In this document: in pieces, positions 31,221 to 43,900 of the stretch
Layout of the letters: each line of letters starts with the position of its first letter
How positions within the stretch are numbered: the first letter of the stretch is position 1
Assembly (NCBI GenBank): GCA_019671005.1
Contig: CM033724.1
Location: forward strand, 21,987,786 to 22,051,785
From: Hibiscus mutabilis
Lineage: Eukaryota; Streptophyta; Magnoliopsida; Malvales; Malvaceae
DNA length: 64,000 bases
Direction of reading: 5' to 3'
Translations under genes and position numbers: made by a program
The notes under the pieces: generated by a model
Database searches by the model: none
What the model saw: the letters and a program-made list of their open reading frames with translations, nothing else
What the model was told of the DNA's origin: nothing

Positions 31221-32989
31221 TGTAACGACTCGAAATTGGGTTTTGCAAATTGCGTCTTGGACCTAATTTATTTGAGCCTTATGTTGGGAAGCCCAAATCA
31301 AAGATAGTTAGATTTGAGCTTTGTGGTAAATTAAAAGAGATGATGTGTATGGATAATTTAAAAAGGAAAAAGAAAAGTAAGGGTTTTAAAATAAAAAGGG
31401 GCTAGTGATTTGATGGGGAGAGAGGGAGAGAAAAGAAGAAAGATATTTTTGAGAGAGAGAAAAAAGGGGAAAGAGAGAAAAGTAGGGAGAGAGAGTTTCA
31501 AACCTTGATCTTTCGCCCCTCAGGCTGTCGTTCGTCTCACCGCCGCTGCTATCGTCTTCAGCTCGTTGAGAGGAGTCCGACAATGGTTCTCGTGTCGCCA
31601 AAGCCGTCACCGTCCATCAGGGTAGAGGAAAGGGAGGTTTGGCCTAGTGGAAGTCACCAAGTCCCGACCATCACCGCTGCAAACCGGTGCCATCGGTGGA
31701 CTTACCGGCCAAAATAGTGCATATTTAGAGCTTGCCGCCCTTGCGGGTGGGCGTGTGCCTGTCCAAGCGGGTGCACACTGTTTGTGTGTGCTGTGCCATA
31801 CGGGATTTCTATCCCTCGAGTGCACCTGTACCCTGCCGCACGGGATAACACTCCAGGTGCACCGAGCCTCCCGTGCGCTCGTTTGTATCGGATTCCACAC
31901 CTAAGGTGCATCAAGCTTACCGTGCTCCTGCCCGCACATGATTCTAATCTAGGGTGCACAGTAGCTGCTGTGCACCACGCTGCACTAGATTATCTGGGCA
32001 GTTAACCATCCTTTGACCAGAGTTGACCGTTGAGCAAGAGTTAACTTTTTTCGGGAGACCCTACCCGGGGGTTTCTCGACGTTCTGGATCCATTGGCGCA
32101 GTCTGTTTTGCCAAATTCGATAAGTTGTTTTTAAGCATTTAATCTTTTAAATTGTATAGGAGATGCATAGAAATAATGTATGTTCATATTTGTTGATATA
32201 CGAAGGTTGCTCGGGTTTGGATATCGAATCAAGTGGAATATTCGAGAAGCTAGGATGAGGATTTTAGCGATGTCAGCATAAGGTTAGTACACCTCGAACT
32301 CAGAAATGCTTCATGAGCATCATAAGTGTAATTGCCTTGTATGTTAGTGGTTGCAAAATAGGATATAAGAAATAAGCATGCGTCATTACTAGTATTGCAA
32401 GGCTTGATATTTATTGATTGAGATACTTGATGAGTTTGAGAATGTTCGAAGATGTTACGAGCTTTAGAGACCATGTAGGATTGTTTGAATATCCGTATGA
32501 TTATCTGATTGTATGATTTGTTGTTTGACTGATTTATGATGATGCCCCATGCATTAGCCGAATATATAAATATGTTCGATCTAGTCTTGGTAAGAGACAA
32601 TACTGATAAATGTTTGATTAAGTGATTTAAATGCGCTAGCAACAAACTATAATGACTCTCATAAGCTTTAGGGGTAGAATAGGGCCTCGTAATTAATATT
32701 GATTTCTTCAGGCTTAATGACCTATAATGCTAGTTAAAGACGAGGTTGTAATAATGGACTAATACCGATAAATACTTGATAAAATGCTTATAAAACCGGT
32801 AATTAACACTAATGGGCTTAAAGGTTAGTTAATGATGGAAATTGACGAATATGATTAACAAAGCAGTTATTACCATAATCAATTTGATAATGTGGATTGA
32901 TGGAAATAATTGATGGGAATGAATTGTATTACTCCATAAAACGTAACAACTCGATAATGATTGATTGGTTGTAATAGTAACAATAGGGA

Positions 32990-33100
32990 CCCGTGCTGGG
33001 TCGTATGATGATTGTGTGCCAGGTAGGGTACTTGTTTGGATCCGTGGTGGATCATGTGTGGTTGTGTGCCAGGTAGGGCACTTGTTTGGTTATGAATCTT
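32990..33100 (+). repeat. Two-unit repeat of about 58 bp in the LTR
   Basis: GTGTGCCAGGTAGGGTACTTG occurs twice, each preceded by a form of GGATCCGTGGTGGATC or GGACCCGTGCTGGGTC. Confidence 0.75.
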
Positions 33101-33153
33101 TGTTTGGTGGGATCCGGATACCCAGTGAGTGAGTGTTGCAACATATGAAGGCC

Positions 33154-33312
33154 ACTCGATGTGATATTCTGAGTGATGAAATGAAGGCAATTCGATGTGA
33201 GATTTCGAGTAATGATACTTGCTCGATATGAGATTTCGAGCCCCACTTGATGTGAGATTCTAACCAAAGACTCGATGTGAGATTTTGAGCAGCTCGGTAT
33301 GAGATTTCGAGC
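33154..33312 (+). repeat. Six spaced copies of CTCGATGTGAGATTTCGAG
   Basis: Each copy pairs CTCGAT-like and TTTCGAG-like ends, so it is a near palindrome (CTCGA...TCGAG) of about 19 bp. Spacing varies from about 20 to 40 bp. The array lies near the middle-right of the gypsy LTR. Confidence 0.8.
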
Positions 33313-33923
33313 ATGGACGGGTCTCCTAGTGTCGGGTGATATTGGGCCTCGCTTCTGGTTTACTTTATTGTTGTGCTTGTAGTAATTGCAATGTTGTTTA
33401 TATGCTTGACATGTGTTTACGCGATTATGGTAGCGCCACATGTTTATTTATCTTTCCTTATTGCTCGTACTAGCTTGCATGCTTACGTTTATGATCAGCA
33501 TAAAGTATAGTAGAGTAGATGTGTACCACTGAGCTTTGTAAGCTTAGCGCTCAGAATCATTGTTTTCATGCGTAGGTTGACCGTTAGATCATGGGGTACT
33601 ATCAGATCGGGATTCCAGCACATGGGGATCTTCAGAGTATGGTATTTGAGTCTAGTGGGCTATGTGTTCATATGACCTTACATGTGGGAATCTGTATTTA
33701 TTATTTGAAGTTGTATTATTTAAATTGTACTTTCAAACATATTAAATTTAAATTAGAGCTCATTTGTAACATTTTATTTACTTATATATTTATTTAACAG
33801 TTGGTTTTAAATGCTTTTGCGACTTACTTGATGAGTTGATCATGTTTGAACAGAAAATTTTATGGTCTTTGGTTTGGGCTTGAGGCCCAAATGTGACATT
33901 CGGGTCGAGGGTGTTACATTTAG

Positions 33924-33940
33924 TGGTATCAGAGCTTAGG
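33924..33940 (+). other. Primer-binding site, initiator tRNA-Met type
   Basis: TGGTATCAGAGCTTAGG lies five bases after the LTR end. This is the usual primer site of plant copia and many gypsy elements. Confidence 0.88.
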
Positions 33941-36180
33941 TTTAACCGATTCTAAGAAACCCTAGGGTGGTATAGGTGTTTTGGTAAGGTGTTAGTGAAT
34001 ACAAGCCTTTAAACTAAATCCGTACGCTTTAAGGCTGGAATTTGGATAGTGCATCTAATGTTGCGACGTCAAGAAGGTTATGATCGTGGTCGAGAGGATC
34101 GAGTTAAGTGCAGGACAGTTAATGGTAGTGATCTCGGGAGTGGGGTCGCCTCAGACTGTCGAGATGCAAGTTAGTCGAATGACACTCGAATCGAGAATAT
34201 GTTCCCCTCATGTCGCATGAGTGGCGTCTTCGTTGTGCGTTGTAGTTACCCTGAAGTCTTCAGATTTGTTGTAAGAGTTCGCAGCGAGGAATCTTCATCG
34301 TTACGCGTGGATAAGGGTTTTCCTGCGGGAATGGATAATTTGCTTCCGAAATTGATCAGTGAGTGCATGTTGGTTGGATGACCCTTTTATCTGTTTAAAA
34401 ACGAGTCTTTGTTGATACTAGGAGAGTATCATTGCCATTCTTAGAGGCATTCCTCAGAGATAGTGGATTCAGGATCCATTAGTTCGTTAGGGTATGGCCG
34501 AAGTTAGACGTTCTACAAGTTTGAAGGAAAGCTACCTTCTTAAGAGTTACGGTACCGTGGGAATTATTTTGGTTAATCAAGGGTGGAGCTAGCCAGTGAT
34601 GTCGAGAGTGTGTTGAGGCTTCGAGACCTCGATGGAACCCAGCTTTTAGAAATGGAAATATTAGATCGTCACCCTTTTATCGTGATCTTCACAGTGATAG
34701 TTTTGAGGATGGCAACGGGGTTGTGAGATAGATTTGACTGAGTCGATAGGTGTTAATGTTTGTAGTTCGATGCTCGAGAGCTTTTAGATTACCAGAGTGT
34801 TTGGTTATACTTCTTGGAGGAGTCGTTAAGTTCTCTCCCTATCAAGAACATGAGTAGATGTTGAGGTAAGACCAAGTTGGATGCCGGTGCCATCGTAGTT
34901 GTCAGAGGTTATCGACCCAGTTGAGTAGTTGGAGATTCAGCTTCGGAGGAACAACTTGAATACGATTATCCTCGTCGAAGTGCTTCGCTCAAGGGAGAGT
35001 CAGACTTGTTCTCTAGTAAAAAGTTGGTTCGTGAATATGTTGCCCAAACCGTTGATAGTTTGTTAAGTGATCGTAGAAGATCGTTACCCGTTTCTGAAGG
35101 TAGATAACCCATTTAACTGAATGTGAAGTGCTTGTGTGTTTTTCTGAGATTAGTTTGGAAATGTGATGCTTATTGTTATGTGTTGAGGTTAGAAAATTTG
35201 ATAAATGGATTTTGGAATGAAGACTTTCTTTTAAGGATGTCGTGATAGTGAGTAATGTCTGTGGTGACGTCGAGGTGCATCAATGAAGATAGGTGAGAGC
35301 CACGGTGTTGTCTCTCGAATATAAGTTTGTTTCCTTGGGTGACAAGGTGGAAGTGTAGATATACATAAAGAGTAACGTTGAAAAGATGATTATTTCAAGG
35401 ACATTGTCTGTGGGGAAAGGTTGATTGCATTGCAATCAGTTAAGGAAGCAAGGACCGAAACTTCGTAAATGCTTTTGATTGTATCACAAATTCTTTGGAA
35501 TGAGCCGAGGGACATTGGTGGAAACTCGAACTAGTGGGGCTGCTTTGTTATGACAGTGGAGTGGACCAGATCAGAGCTGAATGAGATTTTGAGGTTTTTA
35601 AAGATATTTTGTTGTACCGTTAGAGCTGTATTTTGGTGCTAGAAGAGAAAGGTTGTGTTTTCCCCAATAATGTGAAGTTTGAGGTATTTTATCTCTAAAT
35701 AAATTTGCGGTTTAGATGATGACATGGGATAAGGTATGTAAGAATTGTTGATGGTGGAGACGATCAGCACCTAAACAGGTGAGCTAAATAAGTAGTGGAT
35801 CGTACCGAGTAACAAGATTTGGAGTATCATGCTGTCGTGTAGGGCTATCCTAGATAATGGTCATGTAAGAGAGTTTCGATACTAGCTCTATGCAGTACCG
35901 GTACCCGTGTGTCCGTTAGCATGTTTTGAGTTAAGGATTTATTTGCTTTGGGAGCCACGAGAAAAATCATCTGATTTTAGTTAAGAGGATACAATGTTAT
36001 GATTGAATTCGGGTCCGATGGTTGTTAATAGACTTTGAAATCTTGTGGTAGGTGTTTTGGAAAAGACGTATCAAGATAAGAGATTCTCCCTTAAAGTACA
36101 GTGGTCAGTATACGAACAACTTCATGCTCTGACGAGATAACTTCATCATGATCGTAATCTAGATTTTCGTCAACCTTGTC
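33941..36180 (+). other. Decayed interior of the gypsy element
   Basis: About 2.2 kb following the primer site, with balanced base composition unlike the A/T-rich flanks. I could not find a conserved gag or pol block in any frame. The longest open frame (34,199-34,381) has no recognisable motif. The end near 36,180 is where the sequence turns A/T-rich. It is probably an internal, truncated remnant. Confidence 0.5.
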
Positions 36181-36559
36181 ATTGTATATGGACAAAAAAC
36201 AATTTAATTATATTATTTCTTCTTCAATGCCATAAAATTTAGAATTTTTAAGGATTTTCAATTATAGCAAAAAAATAGTAAAACTATAAGTGTAAAGAAT
36301 TAGAACAACCCTTGCAATAAACTTGAGCATAACAAATCAAAATAAAGTAAAAAAAAAACACTAATTCTATCGTGTTATTTTTTTGAAAGTTTTAGATTTT
36401 TATTAAAGAAAGGTATAATCGACAACGAAACGCGTCTCATTAAAAAATTTTCTAAGCCTAAATAGAAGAAAAAAAAGTGCAACGTTTCGTTGTCCATCTA
36501 GTATACAACACACACCCATCCTCAAAACACTGAATTACACTTATCTCATATGGCGGGCA
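36181..36559. other. A/T-rich spacer, nothing recognised
   Basis: Long A runs and no ORF. It could be the tail side of the LINE remnant to the right or simple intergenic DNA. Confidence 0.4.
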
Positions 36560-36947
36560 TACCCTTAACCTACACCAATATTAACTAAGTCACTCACACG
36601 CCCAATCCCTTTTTTAGCAAGACTGCCGGCGAGGAATTACATTCTCTAGGCACCAAGTTGATTCACCACCTCAAATTAGAAGGTGAAGTAATGCAAGAAA
36701 TTACCAAATGCTTGAAAGCTGCTGGAGAGACTTGTGGATTTCGAAACCAATTCACCACTAGCTCACTATCACACTCGATAATGACCGTACTAGATTTCGG
36801 CCATTTAGACTTGTTGAAAAGACTCAAAGTTTCCACAATTGCAAGAATTTTTGCCGATGTCGGGTCAGCTAATCCAATAAATTTTGAAAAGATCGTGTTA
36901 TTGAAACCTAAACTAAAAACTATAATAGAATGTGGAACCTCACTCAA
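36560..36947 (-). pseudogene. LINE-type RNase H domain remnant
   Basis: The minus strand from 36,947 reads GFNNTIFSKFIGLADPTSAK, then ILAIVETLSLFNKSKW and STVIIECDSELVVNWFRNPQ, the order seen in the plant RVT_3/RNase H family (an AExxAI-like helix, then the I(I/L)ESDS motif with its Asp). After the end of the open frame at 36,663, another frame continues with NQLGA and ECNSSPAVL then AKKGIG-like residues, the usual end of the domain. This was the C-terminus of a second LINE or of a related RNase H pseudogene. No reverse transcriptase adjoins it. Confidence 0.72.
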
Positions 36948-37509
36948 AAATTAATGATGAATAAAATGAGTAAAGTGAAGACAGGGATGGAATTATCAGT
37001 GATAGGTGATTAATTTATATGCCTTACGTCAAAATCATGTTTATTGATATCTTTTGTAAAACACAATCAATGACTTTGAATCACGCATTTTGCAAATATC
37101 TTAAACACGAGTGAAGACTTCTAATTTGCTTACATTTTGGCCCTACCCGTTATCTTTTGTTAGAAAATACTGACGTGGTCTGCAGTTTTTTAATAAAATA
37201 ATATACTTTGAGTTCTACTTTTAGATACCATTTCACGTGAACCCTCTTCTATCTTCTTCTCTAAATTCCATTTTTTTTTTTACCCCAAGAGCTTTTTAAA
37301 TAATCAGCTAACAATCAAATAGGATGAAATTGTTTGATGGATGTTCATTCAGCTTCTTTAATATTTCCCAGCTTAACATCGGAATCTAAACTAGCCATTC
37401 CAACGGACAACGACTTCTCATAATTAGCTTTGATTACTTGTGCATGTATTTGGAAAGGAAAAATAGTTGGTTGAGTCGTAAGGAGTGTAGAATAAGTAAA
37501 AGGGTTTGG
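36948..37509. other. Intergenic region, nothing recognised
   Basis: Mixed A/T-rich sequence. The piece near 37,130-37,200 (GGCCCTACCCGTTATC, then GTTAGAAAATACTGACGTGG) resembles end regions of plant DNA elements but has no visible partner. Confidence 0.4.
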
Positions 37510-38111
37510 TGATACGGAACCCAGGATCCGAGAATAACCTCAAAATCTAAGAACCCTCTAAATCATAATTAATCTAGCAACCTCCATCAAGGATCCGAGA
37601 AAACCTCAAAATTTCAAGTCAGAAAATTGAGAAGAAAACATGATTTTGATTTAGAGAATGAGAAGATAGATGGTGTGAAGATGACCTTCACCTCGGAAAT
37701 TATAAGAATCATGTTGAAGAAAGCTTCAAAGGTACAAGGTGAATCAATCAACCTTGAAAAGAAAATGACTCATGGCCAACTTTTTTCATTTCAAATATCC
37801 ATGATGTTGTGTTTACAAGAGAAGAGATTGTCCCCTTTTATAGTTTAAAGGAAGCTGAATAGAAAGAATTAATTTCTTAAATTAAGGATAAATTTTCTTA
37901 ATCAAGTGCCTAAATTAAAGAATGAATCTGGCCAGCATTGTGGACTAGTGCATGAAAAAGATTCTACAAGGTAATAAGCATTCACTTTAATTTAAATGAT
38001 AACCTTCTAATTAACCATTTGACCATGGAAAGCATTTTCCTCATTCATCTCATATGCTTGCTCCCTTGTGAAATTCAAATCAATTGATTTTTCCCATCTG
38101 TGCATGTATCA
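37510..38111 (-). repeat. LTR copy A of an internally deleted gypsy-type family, inverted
   Basis: On the minus strand this begins TGATACATGCACAG and ends GGTTCCGTATCA. It is preceded on that strand by GACGAATCCTTTTCAACAGG and a GGGGAGAA tract (38,112-38,160), the usual sequence before a 3' LTR in gypsy elements. It is an inverted match of copy B at 38,355-39,096, with indels. Confidence 0.75.
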
Positions 38112-38171
38112 TTCTCCCCTGTTGAAAAGGATTCGTCTTTGAATCTTGGCTATTGTTGGACTACAAAAATA

Positions 38172-38223
38172 GATTTTGAGATTTTTCTCGGATCCTGGGT
38201 TACGCATCATTTGGCATCAGAGC
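38172..38223 (+). other. LTR end fragment and primer-binding site
   Basis: GGATCCTGGGTTACGCATCA is the end of the same LTR, and TGGCATCAGAGC at 38,212-38,223 is a tRNA-Met-type primer site with one change. The next 80 bp are all that remain before the 3' internal end at 38,305. Confidence 0.65.
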
Positions 38224-38354
38224 TTTGGTTAACGTGTTTAAAACATTTATCTTTTATTGTTGTATTAGTATTTGTTTAAAAAAATGGATATTGTATTTTT
38301 GTAGTCCAACAATAGCCAAGATTCGAGGACGAATCCTTTTCAAGAGAGTGAGAA

Positions 38355-39096
38355 TGATACACGCACAGATGAGGAAAAAGTCAATTGATATGAACCTTCT
38401 AACGAAACTATTTCACAAGGGAGAAAAACATATGAGACGATTGAGGAAGATGATTCCCATGGTCAAATGATTAATTATTAAGTTATCTTTTAAATTTAAG
38501 TGAATGTTTATTACCTTGTAAAATTTGGTCCATGCACTAGTCCACAATGCTTGCTAGATTCATTTTTAGTTTATTATTTTTATTTCTTAATTTATGCACT
38601 TAATTAAGGGAATTATTTCTTAATTTAGGAAATAAATCCTTGTATTCAGCCTCCTTTGTACTATAAAAGAGGGCAACCTCTTCTCTTGTAAACATACACA
38701 AGATGAAGATTTGAAATAAAAATTTCTGGTCATGAGCCATTTTATTTTCAACGTTAATTGATTCACCTTGTTAATTTTTCGAAACTTTCTTCAACATGAT
38801 TCTTCCCATTTCTGTGATGGAAGTCATCTTCACACTTCGGGCTGCCAAGATAACCGCGCCTTGGAGGGTCGATTAGAGCCATATTATGGAGGTTGATCAA
38901 TCGATTGTGGTTGAGAGGGTTCCATAGGACAACATTACCCATCTTCTCGTTTTCTACATCAAAATCATGTTTTCTTACCAATTTGCTGAACTTGGAGTTT
39001 TGAGGTTTTCTTATATCTTTGATGGAGATTGCTAGATTAATTGTGATCTAGAGAGTTCTTAGATTTTGAGGCTATTCTAAGATCCTAGGTTCCGTA
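38355..39096 (+). repeat. LTR copy B of the same family
   Basis: Starts TGATACACGCACAG after a GAGGACGAATCCTTTTCAAG and GAGAGTGAGA tract, and ends GGTTCCGTA. A TATAAAAGAG sequence near 38,660 fits a TATA box, so this LTR may once have driven transcription. The arms of the inverted pair are about 600 and 740 bp and are separated by only 240 bp. Confidence 0.75.
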
Positions 39097-39164
39097 TTTG
39101 GTCTAACACCTTCTTTTTTCGTTAAACATAAAAGTTTTATCGCCTTCTAAATTTTCCTATTTTG

Positions 39165-39787
39165 CAGGTGCCCACTGATCATAGTTGTCCAAGATACAAC
39201 ATATTGAGCTTTCATGCATCATTAAAAACAACTTGAATGCATTGTTTACTTCACTACACTTACTATAACCTACCATAAATGTGGTTTCTATATTAGGGTA
39301 AAAACTAAAACCATCTTTGAAAACTCGACAATGAAGCTACCTTGCAAAACCCAATTCCTTATGGTTAGCACATAACTTTGTAAGAGCAAAATCCATATAA
39401 GTAAGCTTAACACCAACACACCTCATATCATAAAATGTTTTGAATGCTTCCAAATCAAGCTCATTTGTTACATAACTAGAAATCATACAATTCCATGTCA
39501 TAACATTCTTGGTTTCCATGCCATCAAAAACAAGTCTAGCATCTTTACCCATCCTTGAATTTAAATACATATTGATCAAATAATTGATTACAAAAGTTGT
39601 TTTCTTGAAACCAAACTTTACAATCAAACAATGAACTTGATAATCATTTTATACCGCCCTTCCAGATGCCAAAGCTTCAAGAACACCCGTAAAGGTATAT
39701 GAATGGGGTTTTATCCCTTTTATTTGCATTGTCAAAAACAATTCCAAAACTTGCTCGTTCATTCCATCAAAACATGCACTTATGTTA
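39165..39787 (-). pseudogene. Pentatricopeptide repeat (PPR) protein pseudogene
   Basis: PPR proteins bind organelle RNA in plants. From right to left the minus strand reads EQVLELFLTMQIKGIKPHSY then TFTGVLEALASGRAV, a stop, then LINMYLNSRMGKDARLVFDG with METKNVMTWNCMISSYV and DLEAFKTFYDMR, then after a frameshift NIETTFMVGYSKCSEVNNAF and after another WTTMISGHLQN. These are classic PLS-type PPR motifs (arrays of about 31-36 residues with VFD-M and WN-MIS-Y). At least one stop and two frameshifts break them. Only about six motifs remain, against ten or more in intact genes. No start or targeting peptide is seen. Confidence 0.9.
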
Positions 39788-40954
39788 ATGTACATTCAAT
39801 GCATTATTGTCTTTGATTAACTACCTCATTGAGCTACATAAGCTTATTTTGTTCAATTGTATGCATCTCAAGTTATCACTCTCTATAAGTAACCGAGTTC
39901 GTGCTTTGGTATTGCAAGTTACCCATCTGATTATTTTGTGTACAATACATCTTTTGTCAAACTCCTAGATGGCGGCATAAGAATTAAACATATAGTGTTG
40001 CATAAGTGAAATTGTGGTTTTATATGAGCTTATGATTTAATTTAAGCTTTATGTAATATATTTGATATGTATGAACTATGAGAACAGATAGTTCCATGTT
40101 GTACCTTGTCTATGGGTTGTATAACAAGACATGGTAACTTTTATAACTTGTTTTGATAAGTTTATTTAATTTATTTAAAACATGAGTATGGGTATATAAG
40201 GTAAGTTATGATATGATTTAAATAGAGATTTCAAACAAGACCCTAAACTTTTTTAAATTTATACTATAATCCCCCAACTTTTAAAACTTTTCAAATTGGT
40301 CCTAAATGATTATTATATTAATAAGTCATCCTTTATCCTTCGATATTGTATTAATTGATAGATTTGAGATTGATTTGTTATGATTTCAATTCTATGATAC
40401 TCCTTTTATATTTTCGGTGATATCTTCGACTCGATTTTCTACTAGACCGTGTAGGTGGTGTTACAAGGAAAAGGAAATCTAACAGGTCACGTTAGCATTT
40501 TCTAACGAAAGGTAACATGAGGGACCAAAATAAAAGCGAAATAAAAATTGGGTGACCCCAATGAAGGTTTTAAAAATTTAGTGAGCAAAATGAAAATGAC
40601 ATAAAAGTTTGGTGACCCTTTATGTGGTTTACCCTAGAAATAATTAAATATTTTCCCTCCAACCAGATGGTGACTCGTATTACCATCAAGTTGAAGGAAA
40701 ATAAATGAAAAGAATTGAGAGTGAAGGGGTTTGAATGGGCTGTGTAGGTTGAAACTACGCACTTTTACCGAGTTGGCCACTAAAGTATTTTTCGGGACGC
40801 TTTGCCCCCTGAACTAATAATCATGACCTCAACTATCACTTGTCTGTAACGTTCATTAGAATTTTTTTTGGCCAATTATATCGCGCCATGTGGTACTTCT
40901 TGACCCAAAAAATGAGATTGGCTTTAATAAAAAGGGTAAATGGCATGTTGAGTC
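39788..40954. other. Intergenic region with possible DNA-element ends
   Basis: No gene found. Near 40,560-40,650 the sequence ends GTGGTTTACCC, which inverted reads GGGTAAACCAC and is like the ends of Mutator-type elements. No matching opposite end was found. A second such piece lies at 40,740-40,940, ending AAAGGGTAAATGGC just before the LTR. Confidence 0.45.
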
Positions 40955-43900
40955 TGTAACGACCCAAATTTCTTGGATTAATAAAACTGGGTCACGGATT
41001 CAAGTTTTGAATATTTTAGGGAGACATTCAAAATAAAGGGAAGACATGTGTTATTATATTGGGATATGGTTTTTGAATTTAAATAGGTGTGGGTGGTTGA
41101 AAAAGGGGAAGACGATTTTATTAAGAGAGAGAAAAGGGAAAAAAGGTGAGGTTATGTTGGAAAGAGAGAAAATGAGAGAAAAAGTAAGGGGAGAGTCTTA
41201 AAGCTCCGATCTGCTACCGACTACGTCGTTATTCACTTCACTACTGGCACCATTGGATCGAGCTCATCAAGATGAGTTGACCGATAGTCACCCTGTCGTC
41301 GTCGCTATCGCCACTCGTCAGGATGAGAAGAGAGAAGAAAAGGCGAAGCTTGTTCGTAAAGAACAATCACTCACCATCACGTTTTGAAGCCACCGTTGAA
41401 CTCCTCATCCAATTTATGGCAGATTTGGAGCTTGTCGTAAAATTCCAACCACTGGAAGTCATCGTACGCACTGCACACGTCGCTGCCTATGTGTGGGCGT
41501 GCTTTGGCAGCAGGTGGGGGGTCAAACGAGAAGGCTGGTTGACCAAACTAGACTAGCCGGTTACCCAAATCAGACCAACCAGTTAAGCCAAGCTGAGCCG
41601 AAACGTTGACCGGGCGTTCACCGTTGATCGTTAACTTTTTTAACATGGGTTGATTTATTATAATGCCCCCGTTTTTGTCTTGGATGTTTTAAGGGTTGGT
41701 TCGTAGGTCCGGGGGACCAGTATTAAAGATTCGAGTCAGTTCAGGATTAAATATTTTTGAAGGTAATAAAATTGTGAAAAATATTCTAAAATCATTATTA
41801 AATATATTAATGATTGTGGTGAAATCAATTTTGGAAAACAAGTTTTGGAAATTGGACATTTTGGACTAGTGACCAAACTGCAAACTTTGAAAACTGTTTT
41901 GTAAAGAGTCAAAACTTTGAATCTTTAAGGAGCTAATTACCCAAAAAGTCTAATATCAGACTTTATCCCTTAATTGGTTAATTTTTAAAGTGTTTTGGAA
42001 AATATAAATAGGTTGGGGAGAATTAATTTGGTTATTAAATCTTTTAAACAAAAGTTACGTAACTAACTTTCTCAAAATATTTTCTCTCAAAATCTCTCCA
42101 GTCAAACATCAATTTATTCTTCTAAATCTTCAGGTAAACCTTTCTTTTCTTAAATCTTTTGTTTCTAAATGATTTCTTGTTGTTAGTTTACCAAAACCTT
42201 ATTGTTTTAACTTTATTTTCTCATGTAAATCATCCAATTAAGGGAGAAAAGTATCCATTAGAGGTAATGTTCGTTCTCTTCCTCTAATGAAAGGTTCTTT
42301 ATTGAAATTACCAAGTTGTGGACTATTTACAATTGTTTTCTAATGTGTTTCGATAGTTTAGTTGAGGAAAATTGGTTTAATAGTGTTTTGATTGATGAAA
42401 TTTATGGATCTTCGTACTTGTTCTGTTTTGCTGGGATTTTGATCAGATTAGATCATGATTTTGATGTTTAATTGAGTTAATAATTTGCTTTTAACATTGT
42501 AATCCCGAAACAAGTTGAATCTCTAATGTTTAAGGTTGTTAATAAAGGGTTTTTGGGGTGATAGTTGAGTTTAATCATTGCTGGAAGTAAAAGGATGTTG
42601 GGAAAGGGTTTTTAGATGTTAATTGATGATGTTTGATGGGTTGAATCATTATATTATGGCTGGGTTGAGTTTTGGAAGTGTTTGAGGATGACTTCAATAT
42701 GTTCCGGATGGTTTTTGAGTGGGCAACTTGAGAGTTGCGGGTAATTGCTTGTTGGAAATAGTAAGAATGCATAATGATGCATTTAAACTCTGGTTTTATG
42801 TGGTTAAAACAAGGGATGATTAGGGTGACGAAGCTTGACGTTGTTTGAAGCTTGTCGGGAGCTTATTTTGCGTTGGCAAGCAAAGCGAAGTGAAATCGGT
42901 GAGTGGAAACGATTTTAAAAGTCATTCAAAGGTTTGAAAGTGTTTTGGGAGTTTAGGATAAGTTTGAAACACTTACCTAAGCTTAGAAGTAAGTTTCCCT
43001 CTTTTGCTCTTTAATATCAGTTCTGATATGAGCATGTGAAATTCATGTTTTGGTCGTAAACATGGTTTGATTTTACTTACTGTAAATGCATGATTTTGAG
43101 TACATATACAGTGGTTTAAAGGTATATGAAATTATAGTGAGCATTGGTTTTCATTCCGGTCGGGGAATGTGGTTTTTGCTTTGGCAATATGGTTTGCATA
43201 TGTGGTGTTTTGCTTAATGCATTATAAAAAGTGAGTAAATGGTTTTGTAAATGATATATTGGCTATGTGACAAGGTGAGAAAACATTCGGATATAGTTGG
43301 CATGCCATAGGATAAAGTGCACTATAACATGGTTAAAATCGATCGTGGTTAAGGGTCTTTGAGGTAAGATGTCGGCTACTCAGACTATGATGTTATCACG
43401 TGGGTTGAGTGGTCGCTTGCCCTTTTTGATGTTGATCTTGCATTCAACAAGGTTGTTATATCATGCGGTCGGCATGGTATGGGTTATGGTAGTGGTTGAC
43501 TATCATGAGAGGTCCGTGTATCCGAATTGTAAGGTTAACGGTCGGTTACCTAAAGGTTAGCGGTCGGCTAATCAAGGATAGTGGTCGTCTATCCGAGGTC
43601 ACTATAATTGTAAATATATGAAAGTTCATGTGTTGAACCTATTTTGCAATGCTTTGGGATTTAAGCATGGTTTTGTAATTTAATGCTTGAGGATTTAAGC
43701 ATGAGATGACTTAATGCTTTGGGATTTAAGCATGTGATTTGTAAACGTTGATGCACATGGTCGAATATGCACATTTTGATTGGAATAAATGAAAATGCTT
43801 TGGAAGTAAGCATGTTTTGAAAATAAGTGTTTGGTTTTCAAAGGATTTTAAATGTATCATTGCTATAAGAGCATCCTCACTAAGCATGTGTGCTTACGCT

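Larger units (their letters stand above)
31221..33918 (+). repeat. 5' LTR of a Ty3/gypsy element, 2.7 kb
   Basis: Starts TGTAACGACTCG and ends GGGTGTTACA. A tRNA-Met-type primer site follows at 33,924, which sets orientation and shows that it is a 5' LTR. It holds a GC-rich segment (31,500-32,000) with several accidental ORFs, and tandem repeats at 32,990-33,100 and 33,154-33,312. No matching 3' LTR is in view downstream. Confidence 0.85.

Noticed and set aside
31607..31959. Several overlapping ORFs on both strands
   Set aside because: They lie in the GC-richer part of the gypsy LTR, overlap each other and have no known motif.
33941..36180. A possible new gene set in the gypsy interior
   Set aside because: Only short frames and no recognisable blocks. 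It is in the right place for decayed gag-pol.
36658..36954. A 98-codon plus-strand ORF
   Set aside because: It is the antisense of the LINE RNase H remnant, whose minus frame matches a known domain.
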